Origin: Paenibacillus phytohabitans
Lineage (GTDB): Bacteria; Bacillota; Bacilli; Paenibacillales; Paenibacillaceae
NCBI RefSeq assembly: GCF_013141775.1
Contig: NZ_WHOB01000089.1
Coordinates: 124,001 to 188,000 of the forward strand
Reading direction: 5' to 3'
Length of the DNA stretch: 64,000 nt
Shown here: piece after piece, positions 33,070-41,378 of the stretch
Layout of the letters: the number at the start of each line of letters is the position of its first letter
How positions within the stretch are numbered: position 1 is the first letter of the stretch
Notes under the pieces: model-generated
What the model was told of the DNA's origin: nothing
Databases searched by the model: none
What the model saw: only the letters and a program-made list of their open reading frames with translations
Program-made: the position numbers and the translations under genes

Positions 33070-35523
33070 TTACAGCTTGACCCGCTGCAGCCGCAGCGCG
33101 TTCAGCACAACGGATACAGAGCTGAAGGCCATTGCTGCACCGGCCAGCCACGGAGCCAGGAAGCCCAGCGCGGCAACCGGTATGCCGATCGTATTGTAGG
33201 CAAGCGCCCAGAACAAATTCTGCTTGATATTGCGCATCGTCTTGCGGCTCATCAGAATGGCATCCGGAATGCTCATCAGATCGCCGCGCATGAGCGTAAT
33301 ATCCGCCGCCTCCATCGCCACATCCGTGCCGGTGCCGATGGCCATACCGGTGTCTGCCGTTGCCAGTGCCGGCGCATCGTTGATGCCATCGCCTACCATG
33401 GCAACCTTGACTCCGCCGCTCTGCAGCCTGCGGATCTCTGCTGCCTTGCCTTCCGGCAGCACCTCTGCCAGCACCGTGCGGATGCCCGCTTGTTCAGCAA
33501 TGGCCTGAGCTGTAATCTTGTTGTCCCCGGTAATCATAACGACCTCGATGCCCATCTCGTGCAGTCTGGATACCGCCGCGCGAGAGGTTTCCTTAATCGT
33601 ATCCGCCACCGCTACGACACCGGCAATCGCGCCATCAACAGCTACCAGCATCGCTGTTTTGCCTTCATGCTCAAGCCGGGTCATAATTGCTGTCCACGGC
33701 CCGATATCAAGGCCGCTCTCCTCCATCATCCGCCGTGTGCCCACGCTTACCTTCTGGCCGGCCACTACGGCAGATACGCCGCGGCCCGGCACAGCCTCGA
33801 ACTGCCCGGCAGGCGGAAGCTCAATGCTTCTGCTCTGCGCGCCCGCTACAATGGCATCAGCCAGCGGATGCTCCGAGAGCTTCTCCGCTGCCGCTGTAAT
33901 CGACAGCAGCCGGTTCTCGGCAAGCACCTTGCCCTGTGCTACAATGCCGGTACTGGTTACAATGTCGGTCAGCACCGGCTTGCCGTTGGTCACGGTTCCG
34001 GTCTTATCCACTACAACAACCTTAATGCCCTGTGCAGCTTCCAGATGCTCCCCGCCCTTGAACAGGATGCCGAACTCGGCTGCCCGGCCGGACCCCGCCA
34101 TTATGGAAGTCGGTGTCGCCAGTCCCAGTGCACACGGGCAGGCGATTACGAGCACCGCGATGGCTTTCTCCAGCGCATCGGCGAACTGCCCGGGTGCGCC
34201 CCAGATATACCATATTACAAAGGTTACAGCTGCAATCCCCACCACAATCGGTACAAAGATCCCGGAAATCACATCGGCGATCCGCTGAATCGGCGCCTTC
34301 GAGCCCTGCGCCTCTTCCACCACTCGAATAATCTGCGCCAGCGCCGTATCCCGGCCGACCTTGCGGGCCTTGATCCGCAGCACACCGTTTTTGTTCAGCG
34401 TGGCTCCTATAACCGCATCACCCGGCTTCTTCTCCACCGGCATACTCTCGCCAGTCAGCATAGATTCATCGACGGAGGACAGCCCCTCGACCACTTCACC
34501 GTCTACAGGCACCTTGGTTCCCGGCTTCACCAGCACGAGATCTCCGATAACGACATCCTCTACGGGAATGCTCAGCTCAACCCCGTCACGCAGCACCAGC
34601 GCGGTCTTGGCCTGCAGCCCCATCAGGCTGCGTATCGCGTCTGAGGAACGCCCTTTGGCCAATGCCTCGAACCATTTGCCTACAAGAATCAGCGTAATCA
34701 GAATCGCGCTTGTCTCGTAATACATATCCACGGTATGGTTCATCCCGCTCATCTTCAGGGAATCAATCGTCAGGTACAGGCTGTAGAAATAGGCTGCCGA
34801 GGTGCCCAGCACCACCAGCACATCCATATTGGCACTGCCGTTCTTCAGTGCTTTGTAGGCACTGACATAGAAATGCCAGCCGATCAGAAACTGCACGGGA
34901 GTCGCCAGCACCAGCTGGAACCAGGGATTCATCAGCAGCTCCGGTGTCCAGATCCAGGAAGTGAATGAGAAATGGCCCGCCATGGCCCAGAGCAGCGGCA
35001 GCGACAATATAGCAGAAATGATCCACTTGTTCCGTTTGTGCGTGATTTCCTCCCCGCGCTGGCTGGCGATATCCTTACGGTCCTGCTTCAGCGCTGCCTT
35101 GTAGCCGATACTGCTCACCTTATCCATAATCTCGGCTGTACTGATATTGCCCGGCGAATATTCCACATGTGCTGTCTCCAGCGCCAGATTCACATTCACT
35201 GCGGCAATCCCGGGCATCCGTCCCAGCACCTTCTCAATTCTGGCCGAGCATGCGGCACAGGTCATGCCCGTAATATCGAAATCCGCCGATTCCTTCAGCG
35301 TATCATAGCCGAGCGAACGGATCTTCTCCTCAATCTGCGGCACGCCAGCGACCTTCGGATCAAATCCCACCGTCGCCTGCTCCAGCGCCAGATTGACATT
35401 CGCCCGGGATACCCCCTCCATGCGGGACAATCCCTTCTCGATCCGCGCCGCACAAGCGGAGCAGGTCATCCCGGTAATCTGCAGCGTAGCCTGCTGCTGG
35501 ACCGGTTCTGCACTCTTTTCCAT
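33070..35523 (-). CDS. copA: Copper-exporting P1B-type ATPase
   Basis: 817 residues. Two N-terminal HMA domains (ITGMTCSACAARIEKG near residue 17, ITGMTCAACSARIEKV near 85) precede eight membrane helices. The intramembrane CPC motif is in VIACPCALGLATPTS (about 461), DKTGTVTNG at about 504, HP in LSEHPLADAI, and GDGINDAPALATADTG. Two HMA domains, CPC and the context of copZ and csoR identify Cu+ export to the outside. AAGGAGG precedes the ATG, and a CsoR-type operator overlaps the promoter region 17 bases upstream of the start. Confidence 0.96.
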   Translation of the reverse strand: MEKSAEPVQQQATLQITGMTCSACAARIEKGLSRMEGVSRANVNLALEQATVGFDPKVAGVPQIEEKIRSLGYDTLKESADFDITGMTCAACSARIEKVLGRMPGIAAVNVNLALETAHVEYSPGNISTAEIMDKVSSIGYKAALKQDRKDIASQRGEEITHKRNKWIISAILSLPLLWAMAGHFSFTSWIWTPELLMNPWFQLVLATPVQFLIGWHFYVSAYKALKNGSANMDVLVVLGTSAAYFYSLYLTIDSLKMSGMNHTVDMYYETSAILITLILVGKWFEALAKGRSSDAIRSLMGLQAKTALVLRDGVELSIPVEDVVIGDLVLVKPGTKVPVDGEVVEGLSSVDESMLTGESMPVEKKPGDAVIGATLNKNGVLRIKARKVGRDTALAQIIRVVEEAQGSKAPIQRIADVISGIFVPIVVGIAAVTFVIWYIWGAPGQFADALEKAIAVLVIACPCALGLATPTSIMAGSGRAAEFGILFKGGEHLEAAQGIKVVVVDKTGTVTNGKPVLTDIVTSTGIVAQGKVLAENRLLSITAAAEKLSEHPLADAIVAGAQSRSIELPPAGQFEAVPGRGVSAVVAGQKVSVGTRRMMEESGLDIGPWTAIMTRLEHEGKTAMLVAVDGAIAGVVAVADTIKETSRAAVSRLHEMGIEVVMITGDNKITAQAIAEQAGIRTVLAEVLPEGKAAEIRRLQSGGVKVAMVGDGINDAPALATADTGMAIGTGTDVAMEAADITLMRGDLMSIPDAILMSRKTMRNIKQNLFWALAYNTIGIPVAALGFLAPWLAGAAMAFSSVSVVLNALRLQRVKL

Positions 35524-35539
35524 GATTCACGCACCTCCT

Positions 35540-35558
35540 TATACCCCCAAGGGGTATA
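35540..35558. promoter_or_regulatory. CsoR operator upstream of copA
   Basis: TATACCCCCAAGGGGTATA is a perfect palindrome apart from its 3-base centre. It matches the G-tract palindromes bound by CsoR and resembles the site in front of csoR at 36579. Confidence 0.85.
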
Positions 35559-35643
35559 TTTATCTTTAAAAGAAAAGGCATTGGCGCCCGGCCCTATTGC
35601 TCTAGGGTTCCCGGCTCCAAGCCCTTACATTACAATCCTTCAC

Positions 35644-35844
35644 TTAAACTACGTCGTAGCCCTGATCCTCGATAGCTGCCTTGATTGCATCCAGGCTTAT
35701 AGTGTTCTCGTCAAATTCAACCGCTACCGTCTTCGCCGGAAGATCTACCTTCGCCGCAGCCCCAACGCCGCTTACAGCTTTCTCTACAGCACTTACACAG
35801 TGACCACAAGACATTCCTTCTACATTCAATGTTACGTTCGACAT
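35644..35844 (-). CDS. copZ: Copper chaperone CopZ
   Basis: 66 residues, a single HMA domain with the Cu-binding GMSCGHC at residues 10-16 and the usual C-terminal IEDQGYDVV. It carries Cu+ to CopA in the cytoplasm. AGGAGGG precedes the ATG. It lies 120 bases upstream of copA on the same strand, but the CsoR site in between suggests that copA also has its own promoter. Confidence 0.95.
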   Translation of the reverse strand: MSNVTLNVEGMSCGHCVSAVEKAVSGVGAAAKVDLPAKTVAVEFDENTISLDAIKAAIEDQGYDVV

Positions 35845-36024
35845 TTGATTACCCTCCTAATGGTTTGAATAGCATACGCCTCCTGATCAGCCTCGAAAGC
35901 ATACGCTTAATTTGGTTAGCATCCGCTTAATTGCCAGCGAATGCTTGGTTTGACGGCTCCCCGCATTGCCTGCAGAGTTTGATCTTGAGAAAAAATAATC
36001 CCAGATGAAAGTAACGGAGGGGAA

Positions 36025-36131
36025 TTTTGAAACTGTAGGAGCGAATGCGTACGCCTTTGTCCACGGATTTCTACCGCAAATAGCGGTTTAAATCAAAGAA
36101 ATCCGGGGACAACAGCGGCCGAAAGTTCAAA
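36025..36131. repeat. 107-bp inverted-repeat element
   Basis: The ends pair (TTTGAA with TTCAAA), an inner pair TTGTCCACGGATTTCT with AGAAATCCGGGGACAA (one mismatch) forms a long stem, and the tip CCGC-AAATA-GCGG forms a terminal hairpin. It lies in the 355-base gap between csoR and copZ. Such an element may be a mobile MITE-like sequence or a structured transcript. The rest of the gap has AGCATACGCTTAAT-like short repeats. Confidence 0.7.
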
Positions 36132-36199
36132 CATTCACCGCAGTTACGCCCGCCATCCTTGCATGAATTTAAGAGTTCTGCTTATCCAGGCCCCAACCT

Positions 36200-36547
36200 C
36201 TATTTCATCAGCTTATTCACCGTAATCAGCAGCTCATCGATAACCTCATGCTCGCCGGCTTCGATCCGTTCGATAATGCAGCTCTTCATATGGCCTTCAA
36301 GCAGCAGCTTGCCGACACTGTTCAGCGCCGCCTGTACCGCCGCCAGCTGATTAAGCACATCATCACAGTAGGTATCCCGTTCAATCATGCCTTTGACGCC
36401 GCGGATCTGTCCCTCTATCCGGTTAAGCCGGGTGGTCAGTCCACTCTTGAATTCCGGGGAATGATGGCTCTTGCGGACACCGGATGCAGAAGAATGGCAA
36501 TCCTCGCCGCAGTCATGCCCGGCATGCTCCTTCTCATTTGTTGACAC
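36200..36547 (-). CDS. csoR: CsoR-family copper-sensing repressor
   Basis: 115 residues, all-helical DUF156 repressor. RLNRIEGQIRGVKGMIERDTYCDDVLNQLAAVQAAL carries the first Cu ligand Cys, and LLLEGHMKSCI supplies His and Cys, completing the Cys-His-Cys Cu+ site. The N-terminus is His/Cys-rich (EHAGHDCGEDCHSS). The frame opens with a TTG that is itself inside AGGAGG; the GTG at 36547 lies 9 bases from that site and is the better start. It likely represses itself and copA through the two G-tract palindromes. Confidence 0.93.
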   Translation of the reverse strand: MSTNEKEHAGHDCGEDCHSSASGVRKSHHSPEFKSGLTTRLNRIEGQIRGVKGMIERDTYCDDVLNQLAAVQAALNSVGKLLLEGHMKSCIIERIEAGEHEVIDELLITVNKLMK

Positions 36548-36578
36548 AGGAATCAGCCTCCTCAAGTATCAATATAAT

Positions 36579-36595
36579 ATACCCCCCATGGGTAT
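36579..36595. promoter_or_regulatory. CsoR operator upstream of csoR
   Basis: ATACCCCCCATGGGTAT is a G-tract palindrome of the CsoR type. It lies 32 bases before the csoR start and indicates autoregulation. Confidence 0.8.
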
Positions 36596-36731
36596 GTCAA
36601 GGCTTCACCGCAGCTTTCCCCCTTTGTCCTGTAATCCATGCGGATTTGTCATGATTTAGCAGGAGAATCCTGGTGTAAACGCGAATCTCCTAGAATAAAA
36701 CATCTACAACTACGCGAATGGAGGAGGAGCA

Positions 36732-38573
36732 GTGCTCAAATCAATCATCAGCCAGATGCATCGCCGCAGGAGCTATTTGTACTCCTTTATCATATGCCTC
36801 GCCGGGCTGGGCTTGTTCATTTATCAAACGGAACCGCAAATTCTTCAACTCTCCACATCCGATTGGGGCTGGGTTACCGCCATGTCAGGCGCGGCCGTCC
36901 TGCTCACCGTCTTCACCTTCCAGCTGCCTCCGCAGGGGAACGGGCTGTCACTGGATTCTTCCATCTATCTGGCCTGTATCTTTATCTTCGGCGCCCCATC
37001 CGCTCTCCTGGTTCTTCTGCTCTGCTCCATCGTACTGCTATTCATCGAATGGGGAAGCACTCCACTCTGGAAGCATCTCAATAATTTCGCCGTGTACTGT
37101 ATCATGATCACTTCCGCAGCCTTTATCTTCTCGTGGTTCGGGGGCCGGCAGGGACCGCTTCTCAGCAGCCATCTGGCAGCATACCTCAGCGCTATGGCCA
37201 TTTATTTCATCCTGAACCTGCTGCTTGTCGGCTTCTTCTACTACATAATTTTCCGTGAGAATCTCTACAATACACTCAAAGCAATGCTGACAGACGCCGT
37301 ACTGGCCTATCTGTGCACGCTGGTGCTCTCCCTGGTGCTGACCGTTCTGCTCTTTTATAACGGAATTACAGGTCTGGCCTTATTCCTGGGCCTCAGTGTA
37401 CTGATCTCCTATTCCTTCAAACGGCTGTTCAGCATGTACCGTGACATCGAAGAACGGGCCAACCGCGATCAGCGTACCGGACTGTTTAACCACAGCTATT
37501 TCGAAGCGGCGCTCGAAGAGGAAATGCGCAGATCGCAGGCAGGCGGCAGCGCACTCTCCCTGGCCATGATTGATATTGATGATTTCAAGAAATATAATGA
37601 TCACTTCGGCCATCTTAAGGGGGACGGGCTGATCGTTTTTCTGGCTGACCTGCTGAAGAAGGAAACCGGGTCCACCGATATTATTGTCTCCAGATATGGC
37701 GGTGAAGAATTCACCCTGCTGATGCCGGGCTACGATGCCGTAACGGCCAAGCAATTTATCGAAAAGCTGCGCAAAACGCTCAACAATTCTATGTTTGAAG
37801 GCAGCGAGATCTTCCCGCAGGGCTGTCTGGCCTTCTCCGCAGGCGTAGCCGGGTACCGGCCGGATGTCCACTTCAAGTCAGAGCTGGTCGACCATGCCGA
37901 TCAGGCGTTGTACTATGCCAAAAAACAAGGCAAGAACATGGTCCACGTCTACGGTAACCAGTCTCTCTTGGAGCGTGACATCGATTTCAGCCAGGATGTG
38001 CGCGATATTGAGCAGCAGCTTAATCTTTTTATGTACAAGGATCTGGAGACCTTCAAGCATTCCAAACGCGTATTCCGCTATGCCATGGACATCAGCGAGC
38101 TGCTGGCGCTGGACAATCTCTCCAAACGGCAGTTCACGCTCGGCGCACTGATCCACGATATCGGCAAGCTGGAGATTCCCTGGGGCATACTTAACAAGAA
38201 GGATAAGCTCGCGCCGGAGGAATGGGAGATGGTCAAATGGCACGTCACCTGGGGCAAAGAGATGGCACTTACCAACAATAAATACAAGGATCTTGCCCCT
38301 TATATCGAGCTGCATCACGAACGGTATGACGGCAAAGGATATCCTTACGGCTTCAAGGGAGAAGAGATTCCCCGGCTATGCAGGATGCTGACCATTATCG
38401 ACTCATTCGATGCCATGACGACGGAGCGTCCGTACCAGCCGACCAAATCATTCGCGGAAGCGATTGTGGAGTTGCGGGCCTGCGCGGGAAGCCAGTTTGA
38501 CCCGGATCTGACCGAGCTGTTCATCAGGTACATAGAAGCCCGTGAGCTGCGTTCAAGCGATGCTGCCATGTAG
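36732..38573 (+). CDS. Membrane GGDEF plus HD-GYP c-di-GMP protein
   Basis: 613 residues. Six to eight membrane helices fill about residues 15-230. A GGDEF domain follows, with the active site VSRYGGEEF and metal Asp in AMIDIDDFKKYNDHFGH. An HD-GYP domain comes next, with ALIHDIGKLEIP and HHERYDGKGYPYGFKGEEIP. Both sites look intact, so the protein may both make and degrade c-di-GMP, with one activity gated by the membrane sensor. No RxxD inhibitory site is obvious. GTG start with GGAGGAGGAG just upstream (short spacing). Divergent from the copper genes. Confidence 0.9.
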   Translation: MLKSIISQMHRRRSYLYSFIICLAGLGLFIYQTEPQILQLSTSDWGWVTAMSGAAVLLTVFTFQLPPQGNGLSLDSSIYLACIFIFGAPSALLVLLLCSIVLLFIEWGSTPLWKHLNNFAVYCIMITSAAFIFSWFGGRQGPLLSSHLAAYLSAMAIYFILNLLLVGFFYYIIFRENLYNTLKAMLTDAVLAYLCTLVLSLVLTVLLFYNGITGLALFLGLSVLISYSFKRLFSMYRDIEERANRDQRTGLFNHSYFEAALEEEMRRSQAGGSALSLAMIDIDDFKKYNDHFGHLKGDGLIVFLADLLKKETGSTDIIVSRYGGEEFTLLMPGYDAVTAKQFIEKLRKTLNNSMFEGSEIFPQGCLAFSAGVAGYRPDVHFKSELVDHADQALYYAKKQGKNMVHVYGNQSLLERDIDFSQDVRDIEQQLNLFMYKDLETFKHSKRVFRYAMDISELLALDNLSKRQFTLGALIHDIGKLEIPWGILNKKDKLAPEEWEMVKWHVTWGKEMALTNNKYKDLAPYIELHHERYDGKGYPYGFKGEEIPRLCRMLTIIDSFDAMTTERPYQPTKSFAEAIVELRACAGSQFDPDLTELFIRYIEARELRSSDAAM

Positions 38574-38714
38574 GAAGAAGCGTGCAACCGCGCTGCGAAT
38601 AAGGTTCCGCCCGTCAGGGAATACCATACATAGAAGTCCTGCCGTTCTTGTTGTACAAGGGCGGCTTATTTGCGTCCACAATTTACTTTAATTTTGAAAA
38701 AAAGATTGCCACCC

Positions 38715-38730
38715 TATTCAAATTTGAATA
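38715..38730. promoter_or_regulatory. Perfect palindrome upstream of the MFS-padR operon
   Basis: TATTCAAATTTGAATA is a perfect 16-bp palindrome 45 bases before the MFS start. It is the likely operator of the PadR-type repressor encoded at the end of the operon. Confidence 0.6.
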
Positions 38731-38774
38731 TAATAAGATTTCATCTTGAATAATGAACGTAAAGGAGTTTGTAA

Positions 38775-40301
38775 ATGCATACTAAAGAAAGCAATCTTAA
38801 GCTCGTCGTTGCCGGACTGCTGCTCGGCATTCTGATGTCCGCGATGGATAATACGATTGTGGCCTCAGCTATGGGCACCATCGTCTCAGATCTAGGGGGA
38901 CTCGATAAAATCGTCTGGGTAACCTCCGCTTATATGGTCATGGTTATGGCCGGAACCCCCATCTTCGGCAAATTGTCCGATATGTACGGGCGCAAGCGCT
39001 TCTTCATCTTCGGACTCATCGTGTTCCTGATCGGCTCCGCCCTGTGCGGTACGGCGGCGAGCATCACACAGCTCAGTATCTACCGGGCGATTCAAGGGGT
39101 TGGCGGCGGTGCGCTGATGCCGATTGCCTTCACGATTGTATTTGATATTTTCCCGCCGCAAAAAAGAGGCAAGCTCACCGGATTATTCGGTGCTGTCTTC
39201 GGGATCTCCAGCGTAATCGGGCCTTTGCTGGGCGCTTATATCACTGATTTCGTCGGCTGGAACTGGATTTTCTATATTAATGTGCCGATTGGTATCGTCT
39301 CCTTCTTCCTGATTATGACGTCCTACAAGGAATCCGTCTCCCATGCCAAACAGCGGATTGACTGGGGCGGCGCCTTCACGCTGGTGGCAGGAATTATCTG
39401 CCTGATGTTCGCGCTTGAGCTTGGCGGCAATCAGTATGCCTGGGATTCAGCAACGATTCTCGGACTGTTCGCCGGCTTCGCCGTATTCCTGATTGCCTTC
39501 ATCTTCATTGAGCAGAATGCGGCAGAGCCGGTCATCTCGTTCAACATGTTCCGGGGGCGCCTGTTTGCCACCAGCAGTCTGCTCGGCTTGTTCTACGGCT
39601 CGGCGTTTATCGTAGCTACGGTATACATTCCGATCTATGTCCAGGGGGTATACGGCGGCTCCGCCACCAACTCCGGTCTGATCCTGATGCCGATGATGAT
39701 CGGTACAGTCATCGGAAGCCAAGCCGGCGGTCTGCTCACCACCAAGACGAGCTTCCGCAACATTATGCTGCTGTCTGCAGTGTGTTTCGTTGCCGGAATC
39801 TTCTCACTCAGCACACTGACACCGGATACTTCCCGTCTGCTGCTGAATGCGTTCATGGCACTGACCGGTTTCGGGGTCGGGTTCTCCTTCTCCGTACTCA
39901 GCATGTCATCCATTCACCATTTCGATATGCGCCAGCGCGGTTCAGCTACCTCCACCAGCACCTTCCTGCGCTCGCTCGGGATGACGCTGGGGATTACCAT
40001 CTTCGGTATTATCCAGCGCAACAGCTTCACTTCAGAGCTTAGCACGGCCTTCGGAGACGGTGGCCAGGCCTCTTCCTTCGGTGATCCGCGTTCTGCTCTG
40101 ACCCCTGAGGCCCGTGCACAGATTCCGGCACCGGTACTGGAGAAGATTACGAATTCACTGTCTACATCGATCGCTCATACCTTCATGTGGGCTATCGTCC
40201 CTGCGGTGCTTGCCGTTGTCTTTGTTCTGCTGATGCCCAAAGACCGTCTGGCTATTCAGCCTAAGGAATCCCAGCCTGCTCCAGCTTCCGGGCAGAGGTA
40301 A
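38775..40301 (+). CDS. MFS multidrug efflux pump, DHA2 (14-TM) family
   Basis: 508 residues with 14 predicted membrane helices. Landmarks are the DHA2 start LLLGILMSAMDNTIVASAMGTIVSDLGG, motif A GKLSDMYGRKRFFIFG, and motif C GPLLGAYITDFVGWNWIFYINVPIG (short overlap quoted only as landmarks). This is the EmrB/QacA type that extrudes drugs with proton antiport. AAAGGAG precedes the ATG. It is co-transcribed with a PadR regulator 5 bases downstream. Confidence 0.92.
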   Translation: MHTKESNLKLVVAGLLLGILMSAMDNTIVASAMGTIVSDLGGLDKIVWVTSAYMVMVMAGTPIFGKLSDMYGRKRFFIFGLIVFLIGSALCGTAASITQLSIYRAIQGVGGGALMPIAFTIVFDIFPPQKRGKLTGLFGAVFGISSVIGPLLGAYITDFVGWNWIFYINVPIGIVSFFLIMTSYKESVSHAKQRIDWGGAFTLVAGIICLMFALELGGNQYAWDSATILGLFAGFAVFLIAFIFIEQNAAEPVISFNMFRGRLFATSSLLGLFYGSAFIVATVYIPIYVQGVYGGSATNSGLILMPMMIGTVIGSQAGGLLTTKTSFRNIMLLSAVCFVAGIFSLSTLTPDTSRLLLNAFMALTGFGVGFSFSVLSMSSIHHFDMRQRGSATSTSTFLRSLGMTLGITIFGIIQRNSFTSELSTAFGDGGQASSFGDPRSALTPEARAQIPAPVLEKITNSLSTSIAHTFMWAIVPAVLAVVFVLLMPKDRLAIQPKESQPAPASGQR

Positions 40302-40306
40302 GCATC

Positions 40307-40867
40307 ATGTCCATGAAGCTGCTGATTCTGGGGCTGCTGCTGGAACGGGATATGCATCCTTATGAGATTACACTGGTCATGAAGGAACGCACGATGGACC
40401 AGTTCATTAAGCTGCAGATGGGCTCCTTGTATTATGCAGTCGACAAGCTGGCCGAGGGCAGCCATATTGAAGCTGTAGAGGTTATCCGCAGCACGGACCG
40501 GCCGGATAAAACGATCTACCGGATTACCGATAAAGGCAAGGAATTGATGGAACAGCTCATTCTGCAGCAGATCAAGAAAAGCGATCAGCTGCATCATCCG
40601 CTGTACATGGCCCTGGCCCTCTCCCGCTACATTGATCAGGAGAAGGTGGAACGGCTGCTGGAGGAACGTATCCGCGAGACAGAGCACCAGGTGAACTTCG
40701 CTTATCAGGTGTATGAGGAGCATATCTCCATAGTTCCCCGTTCGGCACTGCATCTGATGTACGGCCGGTACGAGCACTGTCTGACCGAGCTGAAATGGCT
40801 GAAGCGGCTCCATGAGGATGTTGTGGCCCGCAGGATGAGTGACAAAGGCAGCCCGATTATTCCTTAA
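40307..40867 (+). CDS. PadR-family transcription regulator
   Basis: 186 residues. The N-terminal winged helix (LLILGLLLERDMHPYEITLVMKERTMDQFIKLQMGSLYYAVDKLAEGSHIEAVEV) is typical of PadR. The C-terminal helical part of about 90 residues matches the PadR/Vir dimerisation domain. It starts 5 bases after the MFS stop, so the pump and its repressor form one operon. Drug-type ligands are expected, and the palindrome at 38715 is the probable target. Confidence 0.9.
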   Translation: MSMKLLILGLLLERDMHPYEITLVMKERTMDQFIKLQMGSLYYAVDKLAEGSHIEAVEVIRSTDRPDKTIYRITDKGKELMEQLILQQIKKSDQLHHPLYMALALSRYIDQEKVERLLEERIRETEHQVNFAYQVYEEHISIVPRSALHLMYGRYEHCLTELKWLKRLHEDVVARRMSDKGSPIIP

Positions 40868-40952
40868 TAAGTATAGAATTTCAGGAGGATTGTTCCGCCG
40901 CCGTTACAGGCAGGCCGGGGCAGTCCTCCATTTCATTTCCAAAGCCTGTTCA

Positions 40953-40986
40953 CACAGGAACCTGCGGTTTATCACAGGTTCCTGTG
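40953..40986 (+). terminator. Terminator after padR
   Basis: CACAGGAACCTG pairs with CAGGTTCCTGTG around eight to nine bases and is followed by TTTAATTA. Confidence 0.75.
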
Positions 40987-41024
40987 TTTAATTAGCCCGA
41001 ATTGTGTTTATTAGGGAGCAAACT

Positions 41025-41075
41025 GCCGGCAAGGCTCAGGAGAATTCTCTAGCACATTCCCCATCCTTGCCCGGC
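41025..41075. repeat. Imperfect hairpin upstream of the small acidic protein
   Basis: GCCGGCAAGG and CCTTGCCCGGC face each other with a one-base bulge. The loop contains AGAATTCTCT. The function is not evident; it may be a leader structure of the gene starting at 41105. Confidence 0.4.
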
Positions 41076-41104
41076 AAATATTCCGAAAGGGAAGTGAACT
41101 TAAG

Positions 41105-41323
41105 ATGAGCCATAGTGACGATAAGAAGCCGATAAGAGACGAACGCGACCACCCTGAGCAATACCCGACCGACAAGCCAAGCTTATTTGACCTTGATGAC
41201 AGGGAACAGAATGTAGATCCGATTCCGGTCGAGGATCTGACACTCGAGAAGCAGGAGGAGAAGGATAAGGAAGGCACGAAACACCGCTCCTCCAGCGACA
41301 AAAAATACCATACCGGATTCTAA
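41105..41323 (+). CDS. Small hydrophilic protein of unknown function
   Basis: 72 residues, over half charged (many Asp, Glu, Lys). It has no hydrophobic segment or Cys. A run KPSLFDLDDREQNVDPIPVEDLTLEKQ is the only patterned part. It is probably disordered. GGGAAG lies upstream, about 9 bases from the ATG. It sits between padR and the aldo/keto reductase genes without clear functional link. It was accepted as a gene because of the ribosome binding site and the absence of an overlapping frame on either strand with better support, but this is not certain. Confidence 0.6.
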   Translation: MSHSDDKKPIRDERDHPEQYPTDKPSLFDLDDREQNVDPIPVEDLTLEKQEEKDKEGTKHRSSSDKKYHTGF

Positions 41324-41378
41324 AGGTGTACACTTAATCTTAGAGCATTCAAAAGCTATAGCTTATGGAGGGATACAA

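Noticed and set aside
33490..34644. Long plus-strand frame of 384 codons
   Set aside because: It lies entirely antisense to copA, a shadow of GC-rich codon usage, and has no family features.
35845..36199. A small gene between copZ and csoR
   Set aside because: The interval is filled by the inverted-repeat element and short repeats. No frame has a ribosome binding site.
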